A stretch of DNA of 64,000 nucleotides from CAWGYT01 sp963826795 (GTDB taxonomy: Bacteria > Planctomycetota > Planctomycetia > Pirellulales > Pirellulaceae): positions 310,001 through 374,000 of the forward strand of contig CAWGYT010000018.1 of NCBI GenBank assembly GCA_963826795.1, given 5' to 3'. Made by a program: the position numbers and the translations under genes. The notes beneath the pieces are model-generated. The model was not told the origin of the DNA. It was given only the letters and a program-made list of their open reading frames with translations, and did not search any database. Shown here one piece after another: positions 9,232 through 18,173 of the stretch (positions are counted from its first letter, which is position 1; each line of letters begins with the position of its first letter).

Positions 9232-11185
9232 TCGAGCGGCGACGGACCGCGATCCCGATCAGGGCCGCAAGCAACGGCAACGCCGAGAAAGGTTCCGGTA
9301 CGGCAGACGCTCCGCGGGCTCCTTGCTCGTATCCGCCATCGGCAAACGCCGCGACGAGATCTCCCGATTCGAAGTCGCCGTCACCATCCCAATCACCGGT
9401 AGCCCAACTAGAATTCTGCTCGATGACATCCTCGTATTCGCCGGCTTGAAATACTGCGATCAGATCCGCGGAATTGAACTCGCCGTCCAGGTTGGAATCT
9501 CCGATGTAAGTATTCTTCAGGTCATGAACCCAAGCAGAAAGATCTGCATCGTCGACATTCCCGTCCGAGTTCACGTCAAAGCTAATATCCGTACCTCCGC
9601 TGCGCATCTGGAGCACTAACAGATCAACGTCGCCAGCATCCAGTACTCCATTGACGTTGAAATCGCCAGGTAGGTTAGACGTCGGGACCATGCGTCCTGC
9701 GACTTCGTTCACGACGGCAAACCAAGCCGAGAATTCGTCAGGTCGATACAACGAATTCACGTCGATTCGAAGGTACCGCACTGCGAATTGTTCATCAAAC
9801 TCTAAGACATCCGGAAAGTAAGCACTTTCGGTCCCAACTTTGAACTCCAGCGTAAAATCGCCGACCTGCTGCCATGGCCCGTTCGGATCGTCAGCCACGT
9901 GGACCTCGATCTCCTTGAGCGTCGCATTCCAAATTGCCAGCCCATCAATGGATTGGCTTTCACCGAAGTCGAAAACCAGTTCACCGCCAGGTTCTCCATT
10001 CGGCAGCAACCGACTTGACCAAATGTTGTCCGCACGGCCGTTGGCGAGACTCTTCCCTGACTCGGCAGCGACAAACTCGTCGAACGGAGTTTCGCCACTG
10101 ATGTACGGTTCTGGAAGTCCGGACTGATTGATCATGTTCTCAAGCGTCACGCCGAATTCGGTTCCCAGTCCTGCCTCCGAGACAGACACCGGGCTTACGA
10201 GTACGCCGTTTCGGATGGGTTGCGGCAGGTTGTCGCTTATCGTCGCGCGGGCGTTATCGTGAATTGCCACGGAGAAATCGGTGACGTCGGCGGGAATCAC
10301 GATAGATCCATCGAAGACCGAAAAGTCGTCTGTCAACGTGTACACTCCGGTGCCTGCGTCTTGCACAAACGCCGAAATGATCGCCTGTTCCACGTCGGAA
10401 TCTGTCAAGCCCAACGAGGGATGACTCGTAAACTCAACGCTTTGCTGGCGAACATCCTCCGTGTTTGTCGCACCGATTACGAGCTCGTACAAGAGTTCGT
10501 AGCCTGGAATATCCGTCGTATATTGTATGGTCCTTTCCGCAGTCGTCTGGCCGAAACCAGCATCAAAGGACATGCCTTGTTTCAAGACCGACCGGATACT
10601 CAAGGAGTCATCGCCCGTCCATCCCGTGAATTGAAACGGATCCGAGATTTCAGCCCAGGCAAAAGTGACAATTGGGTCGGGATCGATTACTTTCTTCACG
10701 TCGACGTCCAGATCCATTGTCGCGATGATTCCCTTGAGTAAAGGAATTTCAATGCCAGCCACAGTAAATACATCGGGCGTACCGGTAAATGTCGCTCGCG
10801 AAGACGCATACCATCCGCCCTGCTCCAGATCGACTTCTCTGGAACTGATTTTCTCGCTGTAAGCCCCCGAGATTGCGCTCGCGAAAATCTTGTCCTCAGG
10901 AGGCGCGACGTACGTGCGTTGATCGTGAATGTCAACGCCTCCTTCGATCGCGAATAGCGGAACGTACGCCAAGCGACCCAACGCGGTAGAGTTAGCGCTG
11001 TAAATCTGTGTCACTGTGGCAATGTGCCCTCCTGCAGTCGAAATGGTCGCCGCGCGACAAGCAGCAGCCAAGTAGACACCGCCGATGATCCCGGAAAGAA
11101 GCCACGGCGACTTCCTAATCCCAGCCCGACACAGACTCAGATTTCGCGTTAGAATTTGCCGGCCAAAGCAGTCGTTTGCCCACAT
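9191..11185 (-). CDS. Large secreted PEP-CTERM protein with discoidin-like and dockerin-like domains
   Basis: A protein of 664 residues. A signal peptide (SPWLLSGIIGGVYLAAACRA) is followed by a long beta-rich region and a segment resembling an F5/8 discoidin carbohydrate-binding domain (LVFDFGESQSIDGLAIWN, later VRYLRIDVNSLY). Two dockerin-like calcium-loop groups follow (GDFNVNGVLDAGDVDLL; FDVNSDGNVDDADLSAW; GDSNLDGEFNSADLI). The end is a PEP-CTERM sorting signal (AVPEPFSALPLLAALIGIAVRRRS). The final residues KGGRTFCFGSRGK are encoded by the adjoining repeat copy A, so the normal stop appears lost and replaced. GAAGGGA upstream of ATG 11185 fits a ribosome binding site. It is probably exported and anchored or released by an exosortase encoded elsewhere. 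Confidence 0.85.
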   Translation of the reverse strand: MWANDCFGRQILTRNLSLCRAGIRKSPWLLSGIIGGVYLAAACRAATISTAGGHIATVTQIYSANSTALGRLAYVPLFAIEGGVDIHDQRTYVAPPEDKIFASAISGAYSEKISSREVDLEQGGWYASSRATFTGTPDVFTVAGIEIPLLKGIIATMDLDVDVKKVIDPDPIVTFAWAEISDPFQFTGWTGDDSLSIRSVLKQGMSFDAGFGQTTAERTIQYTTDIPGYELLYELVIGATNTEDVRQQSVEFTSHPSLGLTDSDVEQAIISAFVQDAGTGVYTLTDDFSVFDGSIVIPADVTDFSVAIHDNARATISDNLPQPIRNGVLVSPVSVSEAGLGTEFGVTLENMINQSGLPEPYISGETPFDEFVAAESGKSLANGRADNIWSSRLLPNGEPGGELVFDFGESQSIDGLAIWNATLKEIEVHVADDPNGPWQQVGDFTLEFKVGTESAYFPDVLEFDEQFAVRYLRIDVNSLYRPDEFSAWFAVVNEVAGRMVPTSNLPGDFNVNGVLDAGDVDLLVLQMRSGGTDISFDVNSDGNVDDADLSAWVHDLKNTYIGDSNLDGEFNSADLIAVFQAGEYEDVIEQNSSWATGDWDGDGDFESGDLVAAFADGGYEQGARGASAVPEPFSALPLLAALIGIAVRRRSKGGRTFCFGSRGK

Positions 11186-11320
11186 TGCGGGTTGTCCCTT
11201 CGTCGAATCGAGAAGCGGTTCGTGATCGGCGAATCAGCGAACGGAGCCGTGCCAATCAAACGTAGATACCCGATTCCCAGTCAGGTCTTTCAGAAAGTTA
11301 AGACAGAGGGCCGAAGAGGC

Positions 11321-11495
11321 GTCAAGTCTTTTTTCGCCGGTAGATTGGGAAGATCAAGAATCCTTCGCGTTAGCCGAGGCCGAGATTCATCCGACACCCC
11401 CCGCGTGCACCGGGATGGCGCACGACTCCGCTCAAGATGAGACCAAGGCCTTCCCCATTTACCCCGGCTTCCGAATCAAAAAGACCTGACCCGTT
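11321..11495. repeat. Family-1 MITE-like repeat, copy B
   Basis: Runs from GTCAAGTCTTTTTTCGCC to AAAAAGACCTGACCCG. It is nearly colinear with copy A and, over its right half, with copy C at 15473. An additional TCAGGTCTTT lies just left at 11281. Its right end encodes the last residues and stop of the truncated DUF1501 copy. Confidence 0.75.
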
Positions 11496-12204
11496 TCAAG
11501 TGCGCAAGCTGTGGCAGAGGCTCGAATGGCCGAAGGAACCGAGGTCGATCAAGCCCCAGCCAGTGTTCGATCAGCGCGCTGTAGATGTGACGGAAGCCGG
11601 TCGTGACTTTCAGGTCCCCCTTGTCCAGGTTGGTTAGGCTGAGTGACGATCCGATCAGGCCTGATTGGACCGCGGGTCCCGCCAGGAAGACGGGGCCGGC
11701 CGTCCCGTGGTCGGTACCTGCCGACGCATTCTCGGGCACACGTCGACCGAATTCACTGAACGCCATGAGCAGCACTTGCTCGCCCAAACCGGATCTTCGC
11801 AAATCGTCAATGAACGCCTTGAGCGCGTCGGAGAAAGTATTTAACAGGTTCGCGTGGGCGCTCATTTGGCTTGCATGTGTATCGTATCCGTCTTGCGACG
11901 TGTAGTAGACGCGCGCGGTTGCTCCAGACTTGATCAGCTGACTTACTAACTGTAGTCGGTTCGCGAGTTCCGTCGGCGGGTAGCGAGATCCTGGATCAGG
12001 CTTGCTTTCGGCTTTGGATAGCGACCGGGAGGTGGCATAGGCGTTGCTGACGCTCCGTTGAAGGAACGTTGTCAGGTCATCGCCCACGACAGGCCCATCG
12101 GACTCCAGATCGGGCAGTCGAAGCGACAAGTCCGCCATGTTTGAGACGAAGAGGCCAGACGGTCTACACAAACCTGGACCGTCTAAATCACGCCTGGAAG
12201 TCAT
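11476..12204 (-). pseudogene. Truncated duplicate of the DUF1501 gene at 15537
   Basis: Residues from NMADLSLRLPDLE to the end are about 97 percent identical by eye to the C-terminal half of the full-length DUF1501 protein encoded at 15537-16736. Homology stops at about 12142, and the open frame then continues into the family-2 repeat, giving a foreign start (MTSRRDLDGPGLCRPSGLF). The Tat signal and N-terminal half are missing, so the product should not be exported. The 3' end runs into family-1 copy B as in the parental gene (HLKRVRSF). A partial 740-bp duplication bounded by repeats is the simplest explanation. Confidence 0.8.
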
Positions 12205-12240
12205 TCTGTGCGGGACGACGTGGAAGTAGACCGTCTGGAA
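12153..12240. repeat. Family-2 MITE-like repeat, copy 1
   Basis: An 88-bp element with inverted ends CCAGACGGTCTAC / GTAGACCGTCTGG and the internal motif ACCTGGACCGTCTAAATCACG, shared with the copy at 15341. It lies about 10 bp from the breakpoint of the truncated DUF1501 copy. Confidence 0.8.
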
Positions 12241-12513
12241 CGACGTCCCAACCCTTTAGTCACCTGAGTTGCATGCGTCATTCCATGCCTCGAACGGGTT
12301 AGCTGTTGGTCCGTTTGTTGACAGCCAACGGCTGGTCATCTTAGTCTTAAGGCTGGGATCTATCGGAAATTGTTTGTGGATCCGGATCGCGGTTGGACTC
12401 AATTCCTTGGGGGTTAAGGTCTTGGCCTGAGATACTCAGCATAACAAGTCGATCAGTACGATTGTGCAAAGCAACTAACCATCCCTGATGTAATTCGATT
12501 TGCTTGAGGTGCC

Positions 12514-13662
12514 ATGATGAACCACTTGTTTTTTTGCAGATGGAGGCGATGGACTCTCGAAACATTGTCGAGGCGATCACTTTCGCCGAGAACAACACCG
12601 CCTTGGTTGATGATCGCTCTTGCGGCTGCGTTGTTGATGACCAACACGGCTAAGACAACGGCGGCGGTGATCGGTTTCTTGGGCAACTTTGACGTCATCA
12701 ACGACACAGGACAGACGGCCCATGGCTTTGAGATCGACCTCGAGGGCGTCCATCAAAACGAAGTCACGGACGTTTTTGGCGGCCCCGGTCGAGGATTTCC
12801 CACCGGCCGCGGATTCGATCCTGCCAACAGCGTAGAACGTTATGGTGAACCCTCGATCACAGAGTACACCAATGGGGCCGTGTATGGTACGACAATCACC
12901 TACTATGGCATCTACGACGGCTCGAGCTGGGACTACGGAACGCCAAGCGGAACGTTTATTACACCAGGTGACAATTGTTGGTCAGGCGGCGGGTTAGGTT
13001 ACAGCGCTGACACACCGTGCGATCATTTCGGCGTCGGTACGAGCATCAATCCCACGAAGACGACGTATAGCTGGTTGCACGAAGGGGCTCCGGGTGTGTT
13101 GACCAGCGCCAATGGAAAGGTCAGTCTGCCAGCTCCGGTCTGGACGGTGATTCCGCCCGACCCGCAGCTTCCGCCCGCGCCGCCGCAAGTCGTAGCGAAG
13201 ATTGAGGCGCCGGACGTACCGGCCGGATCGGAATTTAGCGATGCGATTTGGGTCAAAGTCTTTACCACCGAATTTGAGGATGCCGTCGAGCTGGAAGATC
13301 TTGTCGCTGACAACGCGCATGTCCAGCAAGCCGAAACAGAAATTGAGTGGCAGTTGCTTCAAAGGGAGGTCGGCAATGCCCTTTCGGGACAACTGGAGAG
13401 CGGTTTAGGCGTTCCCGTCGGTCCGGAAGCAGCGTCAATTCTGCGACGCTATGAGATCTATGCGTTCAGTGGCAACTACGATGCGGAGACGCACGAAGCG
13501 TTGTTTTCGGACGGATTTGGCGACTCGAATCCAGGGCCGAACGATGTCGGCACGTACCTCGGCTCGCAGAATGCCGCGGCCAACTTGGTCCCTGAGCCGC
13601 AGAGCTTCGGGTTAATACTAGCAGGTCTCGCCATGATAGGCGCCGTGGTCCGACGCCGATAG
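12514..13662 (+). CDS. Secreted PEP-CTERM protein of unknown function
   Basis: A protein of 382 residues. The N-terminus is basic and then hydrophobic (PPWLMIALAAALLMTNTAKT), consistent with an unusually long signal peptide. The middle is rich in Gly, Tyr and Thr with no recognised catalytic motif and a Pro-rich hinge (IPPDPQLPPAPPQ). The end is a PEP-CTERM anchor (LVPEPQSFGLILAGLAMIGAVVRRR). GAGG six bases before ATG 12514 supports the start. It has no dockerin-like repeats, unlike the other PEP-CTERM proteins here. The 270 bp upstream hold no gene. Confidence 0.8.
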   Translation: MMNHLFFCRWRRWTLETLSRRSLSPRTTPPWLMIALAAALLMTNTAKTTAAVIGFLGNFDVINDTGQTAHGFEIDLEGVHQNEVTDVFGGPGRGFPTGRGFDPANSVERYGEPSITEYTNGAVYGTTITYYGIYDGSSWDYGTPSGTFITPGDNCWSGGGLGYSADTPCDHFGVGTSINPTKTTYSWLHEGAPGVLTSANGKVSLPAPVWTVIPPDPQLPPAPPQVVAKIEAPDVPAGSEFSDAIWVKVFTTEFEDAVELEDLVADNAHVQQAETEIEWQLLQREVGNALSGQLESGLGVPVGPEAASILRRYEIYAFSGNYDAETHEALFSDGFGDSNPGPNDVGTYLGSQNAAANLVPEPQSFGLILAGLAMIGAVVRRR

Positions 13663-13977
13663 GAAGGCGACATTGTTGGTTACCGCCAACGCACGCATTA
13701 CATTCCGCCGCTTCGCCACCGCCGCTTGAAGCGGCCACTAAGTGACACATCCTCGGGTTCACACCGACGGTTGACACGACCGATGCAGCAAACAAGAATT
13801 CGCTCCGTTTGCGGTCGCTCGCGATGTAGAGAAAAGAATTATCCACAGCGGTTCTAGCGACGAGGATCGCTCAGGTTGATCATTGGTCTTTACGAGTTTG
13901 GCGGTGCGCCGCCCGGTCCACTCAGAGTGTGCGTTCTTGGACGGGTTCTTAGCAACACCAGAAGGATTCAAACGGTC
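13663..13977. other. Intergenic region with a single TTATCCACA box
   Basis: No gene is visible. One perfect DnaA-box-like nonamer (TTATCCACA, 13839-13847) is present without neighbouring boxes, an AT-rich stretch or dnaA/dnaN-type neighbours, so I do not call an origin. Promoter elements for the glycosidase at 13978 presumably lie here but I cannot place them. Confidence 0.4.
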
Positions 13978-15168
13978 ATGTTTCGCATCAGAGCGATGGC
14001 CCTCGGTGTGGCGGTGATCCTTGCCAGCTCAGGGCCCCTGACTGCGCAGATCGACGGGAAGAAGCAGATCGACGGGAAGGCGCAGACCGACGGGAAGGCG
14101 TGGAGCGAAAAATGGAAGGCCGAGAATTCGCGGTGGATCGCCTTTCATCTAATCGACGGCCAACCCGACAGGCTCGATGCCGTCCAGCGACTCGTCTCCG
14201 AGGGGCTCGCCCCACTTGGTTTCAATGTTCTCATCCTGGAGGTCGACTACAGCTATCGATTCACGTCGCATCCTGAGTTGCAAGCCCACGGCCTGAATCG
14301 AGACCAGGCGCGGGAACTTGTCGACGTCTGCCATAAGCACGGCATTCGTGTGATCCCGCTGATGAACTGTCTGGGTCATCAGTCCTGGGGTGGCAAACCG
14401 GGGACGCTGCTGGCGAAATATCCCAAGTTCGACGAGACGCCTGGGATTCCGCAGGATGACAAGCAAATCTACTGTCGCGAATGGTGTCCTTTGCACCCCG
14501 ATGTGAATCGGGTCGTCTTTGCGTTGATCGACGAACTGATCGATGCCTTCGAAGCCGATGCGTTCCATGTCGGCATGGACGAAGTGTTCTTGATTGGTGA
14601 CGCGAACTGCCCGCGATGCAAAGACAAAAATGTAGGTGACTTGTTTGCGAAGGCCGTGACCGATCTGCATGATCATCTCGTTGGCGAGAAAGGTGTGGAG
14701 ATGTTGATGTGGAGCGACCGGCTGCTCGACTTCAAGTCAACAGGCTACGGACGGTGGGAAGCCAGCGACACCGGTTCGCACCGGGCGATCGATCGCGTGC
14801 CGAAGGATATCATCTTGTGCGACTGGCATTATGAAATGCCCGAGGTGTATCAGAGCATGGGACAAGCGACCCCCTTTCCCTCTGTTCGGTTTTTCCAGGA
14901 AAAGGGCTTCCGCGTTCTACCCTCGCCGTGGAGGAACCCTGATTCCGCGACGGCATTTCTCCGCGTCGCAAAACAGGGCGCAACGGACAACATGCTCGGC
15001 GTCCTGTTTACCGGCTGGTCGATCCAACCCGACGGCTTGCTTGCCGGTTTGAAAAGTGAGCCCAAGCCCTTCAAGCTGAGCGCGAAACCCAGCCGCGATG
15101 AAACGACGCAAGGCGTTGCGGCCACGATTCGGGCAGGCTTGAAAGAACTGGGCTCGCTCGCCCCCTAG
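13978..15168 (+). CDS. GH20-like beta-hexosaminidase domain protein, secreted
   Basis: A protein of 396 residues. A signal peptide (MFRIRAMALGVAVILASSGPLTAQ) is followed by a short repeat QIDGKKQIDGKAQTDGKAW and then a TIM-barrel domain. FHVGMDEVF contains the H-x-G-x-D-E signature of glycoside hydrolase family 20, where the Asp-Glu pair handles the substrate N-acetyl group and acid catalysis. Other barrel strands include GFNVLILEVDYSY, GIRVIPLMNCLGHQSWGG and DIILCDWHYEMPE. AAGGA lies about 12 bases before ATG 13978. The likely role is cleavage of amino-sugar polymers outside the cytoplasm; the exact substrate is unknown. Confidence 0.75.
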   Translation: MFRIRAMALGVAVILASSGPLTAQIDGKKQIDGKAQTDGKAWSEKWKAENSRWIAFHLIDGQPDRLDAVQRLVSEGLAPLGFNVLILEVDYSYRFTSHPELQAHGLNRDQARELVDVCHKHGIRVIPLMNCLGHQSWGGKPGTLLAKYPKFDETPGIPQDDKQIYCREWCPLHPDVNRVVFALIDELIDAFEADAFHVGMDEVFLIGDANCPRCKDKNVGDLFAKAVTDLHDHLVGEKGVEMLMWSDRLLDFKSTGYGRWEASDTGSHRAIDRVPKDIILCDWHYEMPEVYQSMGQATPFPSVRFFQEKGFRVLPSPWRNPDSATAFLRVAKQGATDNMLGVLFTGWSIQPDGLLAGLKSEPKPFKLSAKPSRDETTQGVAATIRAGLKELGSLAP

Positions 15169-15247
15169 GGCCTGAGTCTTGCAGAGCGGACACGCCTCGA
15201 CGTTAAGGTGATGCTGCTGGAAATCGATCGCGAATCACGACCTCCGC

Positions 15248-15300
15248 GAGCAACGAGGCCAGACGAGCAACGAGGCCAGACGAGCAACGAGGCCAGACGG
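15248..15300. repeat. 17-bp tandem repeat, three copies
   Basis: The unit CGAGCAACGAGGCCAGA is repeated three times and grades into related AGACGAGGCCAGACGAAGAGG units up to the family-2 repeat at 15341. Confidence 0.75.
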
Positions 15301-15340
15301 TCTACACAGACGAGGCCAGACGAAGAGGCTAGACCGAAGA

Positions 15341-15467
15341 GGCTAGACGGTCTACACGAACCTGGACCGTCTAAATCACGTTCCTGGGTCACCTGCCGCG
15401 GATAAACCCGTCGTGAAACGGCCCCCGGAGCCCAAACCGACGGAGCGGAAAATAGACCGTCTGGAAC
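15341..15467. repeat. Family-2 MITE-like repeat, copy 2
   Basis: Runs from GGCTAGACGGTCTACAC to AATAGACCGTCTGGAAC. It shares ends and the core ACCTGGACCGTCTAAATCACG with copy 1 but has a longer middle. It abuts family-1 copy C, which it appears to have truncated. Confidence 0.75.
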
Positions 15468-15472
15468 TCATT

Positions 15473-15556
15473 GGGATGACGCACGATTCCGCCCAAGATG
15501 AGACCAAGGCCTTCCCTAGTTCCCCCGGCTTCCGAATCAAAAAGACCTGACCCCTT
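15473..15556. repeat. Family-1 MITE-like repeat, copy C (5'-truncated)
   Basis: Only the right half is present, from GGATGACGCACGATTCC to AAAAAGACCTGACCCC. It matches copy B position for position. It gives the C-terminal residues GVRSF and the stop of the DUF1501 gene at 15537. Confidence 0.75.
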
Positions 15557-16736
15557 TCAAGTGCGCAAGCTGTGGCAGAGGCTCGAATGGCCGAAGGAAC
15601 CGAGGTCGATCAAGCCCCAGCCAGTGTTCGATCAGCGCGCTGTAGATGTGACGGAAGTCGGTCGTGAAATTCAGGTCCCCCTGGTCCAGGTTGGTTAGGC
15701 TGGGTGAGGATCCGATCAGGCCTGATTGGACAGCGGGTCCCGCCAGGAAGACGGGACCGGCCGTCCCGTGGTCGGTACCTGCCGACGCATTCTCGGGCAC
15801 ACGTCGACCGAATTCACTGAACGCCATGAGCAGCACTTGCTCGCCCAAGCCGGATCTCCGCAAATCGTCAATGAACGCCTTGAGCGCATCGGAGAAAGTA
15901 TTCAACAGGTTCGCGTGTGCGCTCATTTGACTTGCGTGCGTATCGTATCCGTCTTGCGACGTGTAGTAGACGCGCACGGTTGCTCCAGATTTGATCAGCT
16001 GACTTACTAACTGTAGTCGGTTCGCGAGTTCCGTCGGCGGGTAGCGAGATCCTGGATCAGGCTTGCTTTCGGCTTTGGATAGCGACCGGGCGGTGGCATA
16101 GGCGTTGCTGACGCTCCGTTGAACGAACGTTGTCAGGTCATCGCCCACGACAGGCCCATCCAACTCCAGATCGGGCAGTCGAAGTGATAAGTCTGCCATA
16201 CTTGAGATTGATGCTGGAACACACCGTCGGCCGCGCAACGCGACGGGCAGTTCCGTATCGCCCGCAAAAACCGCGTCCGGTCCGAATCGATTCGGCTCCG
16301 CCGAGAGCGATTGACCAAGCCAGCCCCAGCCGTTTTGAGCTTCGACATTCGTATCGGCCGCATGCCAAATCGCCATGCTGCGGAAGTGCGATCGATCCGG
16401 ATTTGGATATCCGACTCCCTGCACGATGCTTAGGCACCCATCATTATAAAGTTCGCCGATTCCCGTCATGCGCACGTGCAAGCCGGCTTCGTCGTTCAGT
16501 TTTATCAGTTCCGACGGCTTCAGGCGAAGTGTTTTTCGATTCCGCGCGTAGCCTTCGTCCTTGAATGGAACGACCGTGTTGATTCCGTCATTGCCTCCCT
16601 CCAGTTGGACGACGACGAGAATGCGTCGGTCTTTCTCGGATTGTGCGGCACAAACGCTCTGCGCCAGAAAGGTTGGAAGCGTGGGCGTCAATGCGATGAC
16701 GGCTGAGCTTTGCAAAAAGCGGCGACGATCGACCAT
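15537..16736 (-). CDS. DUF1501 secreted protein, full length
   Basis: A protein of 399 residues with a Tat signal (MVDRRRFLQSSAVIALTP). DUF1501 motifs follow: ILVVVQLEGGNDGINTVVP, DRSHFRSMAIWHAAD, YYTSQDGYDTHASQMSAH, LLMAFSEFGRRVPENAS and GTDHGTAGPVFLAG. ATG 16736 is preferred over an upstream ATG because GGAGG stands eight bases before it. The gene follows the DUF1800 gene in the same direction, the usual DUF1800-DUF1501 pairing in this phylum. Its last five residues and stop lie in repeat copy C. The last two thirds are duplicated at 11476. Confidence 0.9.
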   Translation of the reverse strand: MVDRRRFLQSSAVIALTPTLPTFLAQSVCAAQSEKDRRILVVVQLEGGNDGINTVVPFKDEGYARNRKTLRLKPSELIKLNDEAGLHVRMTGIGELYNDGCLSIVQGVGYPNPDRSHFRSMAIWHAADTNVEAQNGWGWLGQSLSAEPNRFGPDAVFAGDTELPVALRGRRCVPASISSMADLSLRLPDLELDGPVVGDDLTTFVQRSVSNAYATARSLSKAESKPDPGSRYPPTELANRLQLVSQLIKSGATVRVYYTSQDGYDTHASQMSAHANLLNTFSDALKAFIDDLRRSGLGEQVLLMAFSEFGRRVPENASAGTDHGTAGPVFLAGPAVQSGLIGSSPSLTNLDQGDLNFTTDFRHIYSALIEHWLGLDRPRFLRPFEPLPQLAHLKGVRSF

Positions 16737-16810
16737 GTTTGCTCCCTCCGAATAAGCGAACATCAGTGCGTGTCCTTTGCCTCTTACCCTCCGCCCTTCG
16801 CCGCTCGACG

Positions 16811-18163
16811 TCAGGTCATGAACGCAAAAGGTTGGGACAAGATTCTGGCAATCAAGCGATTCAACCTGCTTGATTCGGGCAACGACTGAGTCTGGGTGAC
16901 CAGTCGGTTGCGGTCTTCAACCGCGAGTTCCTTACCACACAACAATCGGCCGAACAGGTCGGCCGCCAGAGCGACATCCATCTTGCCGCAATGTTGCAGC
17001 ACCAGCGATTCCAGGCCCGGAGGAGCCGGCGGCGATCGCAACTGCCCCTCGGACAGTTCGGCAGCAAAGTTCGACCTTCCGATGATCGTGCGCGAAGAAA
17101 GCCAGGCTCGGCCTCCATTCCACCCGCCGACGTTCGGAGGATAGAACAACTCTTGTCCGAGTCGACCCGACCACTCAGCCAACGTCATGCTGCTGGGCGG
17201 CTGGTCAGACATCTCGAGCGCGCGAACCGCGCTAAGCATAAACTCGACCGGGCTGCTGACTCTCGAGCAGATATTCGCGTTCGAGAAAAAGAGCTGCGAC
17301 CGCAAAATGCGATCGACGGCCCAACCGATCTCGAGATTGTTTTCCCGGAGTCCGCTGGCGAGATCATTGAGTGCCGCATCGTCAGCCACATTCTCGCCCA
17401 TGAAACAACGGCACAATCGCCACGCGAGTCGTTGACTGGTTGCTGGCTGCGACAAGAGCAGCCGTGTCAGCCCATCTCCGTCGAACGCCTGTGTCTGACC
17501 GAGAATCGTTTTGTCACCCGCGTCGTGACGATCTTGTTTCATGCGAAAGTTGCCGCGATAGACGGTCCAACCGGTCAGCGATCTCGCGGCATGCTTGACA
17601 TCATTCTCGCTGTAGTTACCAATTCCGAGCGTGAACAGTTCCATGAGTTCTCGCGCGAGATTTTCGTTGGGCCTCTCCTTACGGTTCGAGTTCGCATCGA
17701 GCCAGATCAGCATGGCGCCATCTTTGAGGACGGCCGACAGCAGCTCGCCAAAGGGGCCCAGCCCATGTTCACGCAAGAGTTCATTCTGCCGGCGCATCAA
17801 CGCCAAGTCTTTCACCTTGAGGTTGCTCGTGGCAAAATGATTGTGCCACAGCAGCGTCAGTTTTTCGCGTAGCGGATGACAGGAGAACATCAGCCGATAC
17901 ATCCACCAGGCTTTCAGCCGATTCGGCTCGCCGGTGCTGACGGCTGCATCGCCAATGATCTGCGACATCTCCTCGAAATCGTCGCGCGGAAGCCCGTCAT
18001 CGCCAGCCAGCACTCGGTCGATGGCCCGCTTCGGACCGCTTTCGACATCTCGCTGAATCTTACTCCACGTCGCGCCGAAGCCGGCTCGCCGATGCAGGTG
18101 GACGACGCGCTGCCAGTTCCACGGAGCATCGTGGGTCGGGACAAAGGGGGACCAAGCCGACAT
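16811..18163 (-). CDS. DUF1800 family protein
   Basis: A protein of 450 residues matching the DUF1800 pattern: VHLHRRAGFGATWSKIQ near the N-terminus, LREKLTLLWHNHFATSNLKV, ENLARELMELFTLGIGNYSENDV, ARSLTGWTVYRG and GWNGGRAWLSSRT. DUF1800 genes are nearly always next to a DUF1501 gene and the pair is thought to act together, but the biochemical role is unknown. No clear signal peptide is visible. It starts 11 bp after the stop of the M56 peptidase gene, so the two are probably co-transcribed. Confidence 0.88.
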   Translation of the reverse strand: MSAWSPFVPTHDAPWNWQRVVHLHRRAGFGATWSKIQRDVESGPKRAIDRVLAGDDGLPRDDFEEMSQIIGDAAVSTGEPNRLKAWWMYRLMFSCHPLREKLTLLWHNHFATSNLKVKDLALMRRQNELLREHGLGPFGELLSAVLKDGAMLIWLDANSNRKERPNENLARELMELFTLGIGNYSENDVKHAARSLTGWTVYRGNFRMKQDRHDAGDKTILGQTQAFDGDGLTRLLLSQPATSQRLAWRLCRCFMGENVADDAALNDLASGLRENNLEIGWAVDRILRSQLFFSNANICSRVSSPVEFMLSAVRALEMSDQPPSSMTLAEWSGRLGQELFYPPNVGGWNGGRAWLSSRTIIGRSNFAAELSEGQLRSPPAPPGLESLVLQHCGKMDVALAADLFGRLLCGKELAVEDRNRLVTQTQSLPESSRLNRLIARILSQPFAFMT

Positions 18164-18173
18164 CGGTTGCGTT

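Noticed and set aside
13839..13847. Replication origin suggested by a perfect TTATCCACA box
   Set aside because: It is a single box with no cluster, no AT-rich unwinding region and no dnaA/dnaN neighbours; one chance match is expected.
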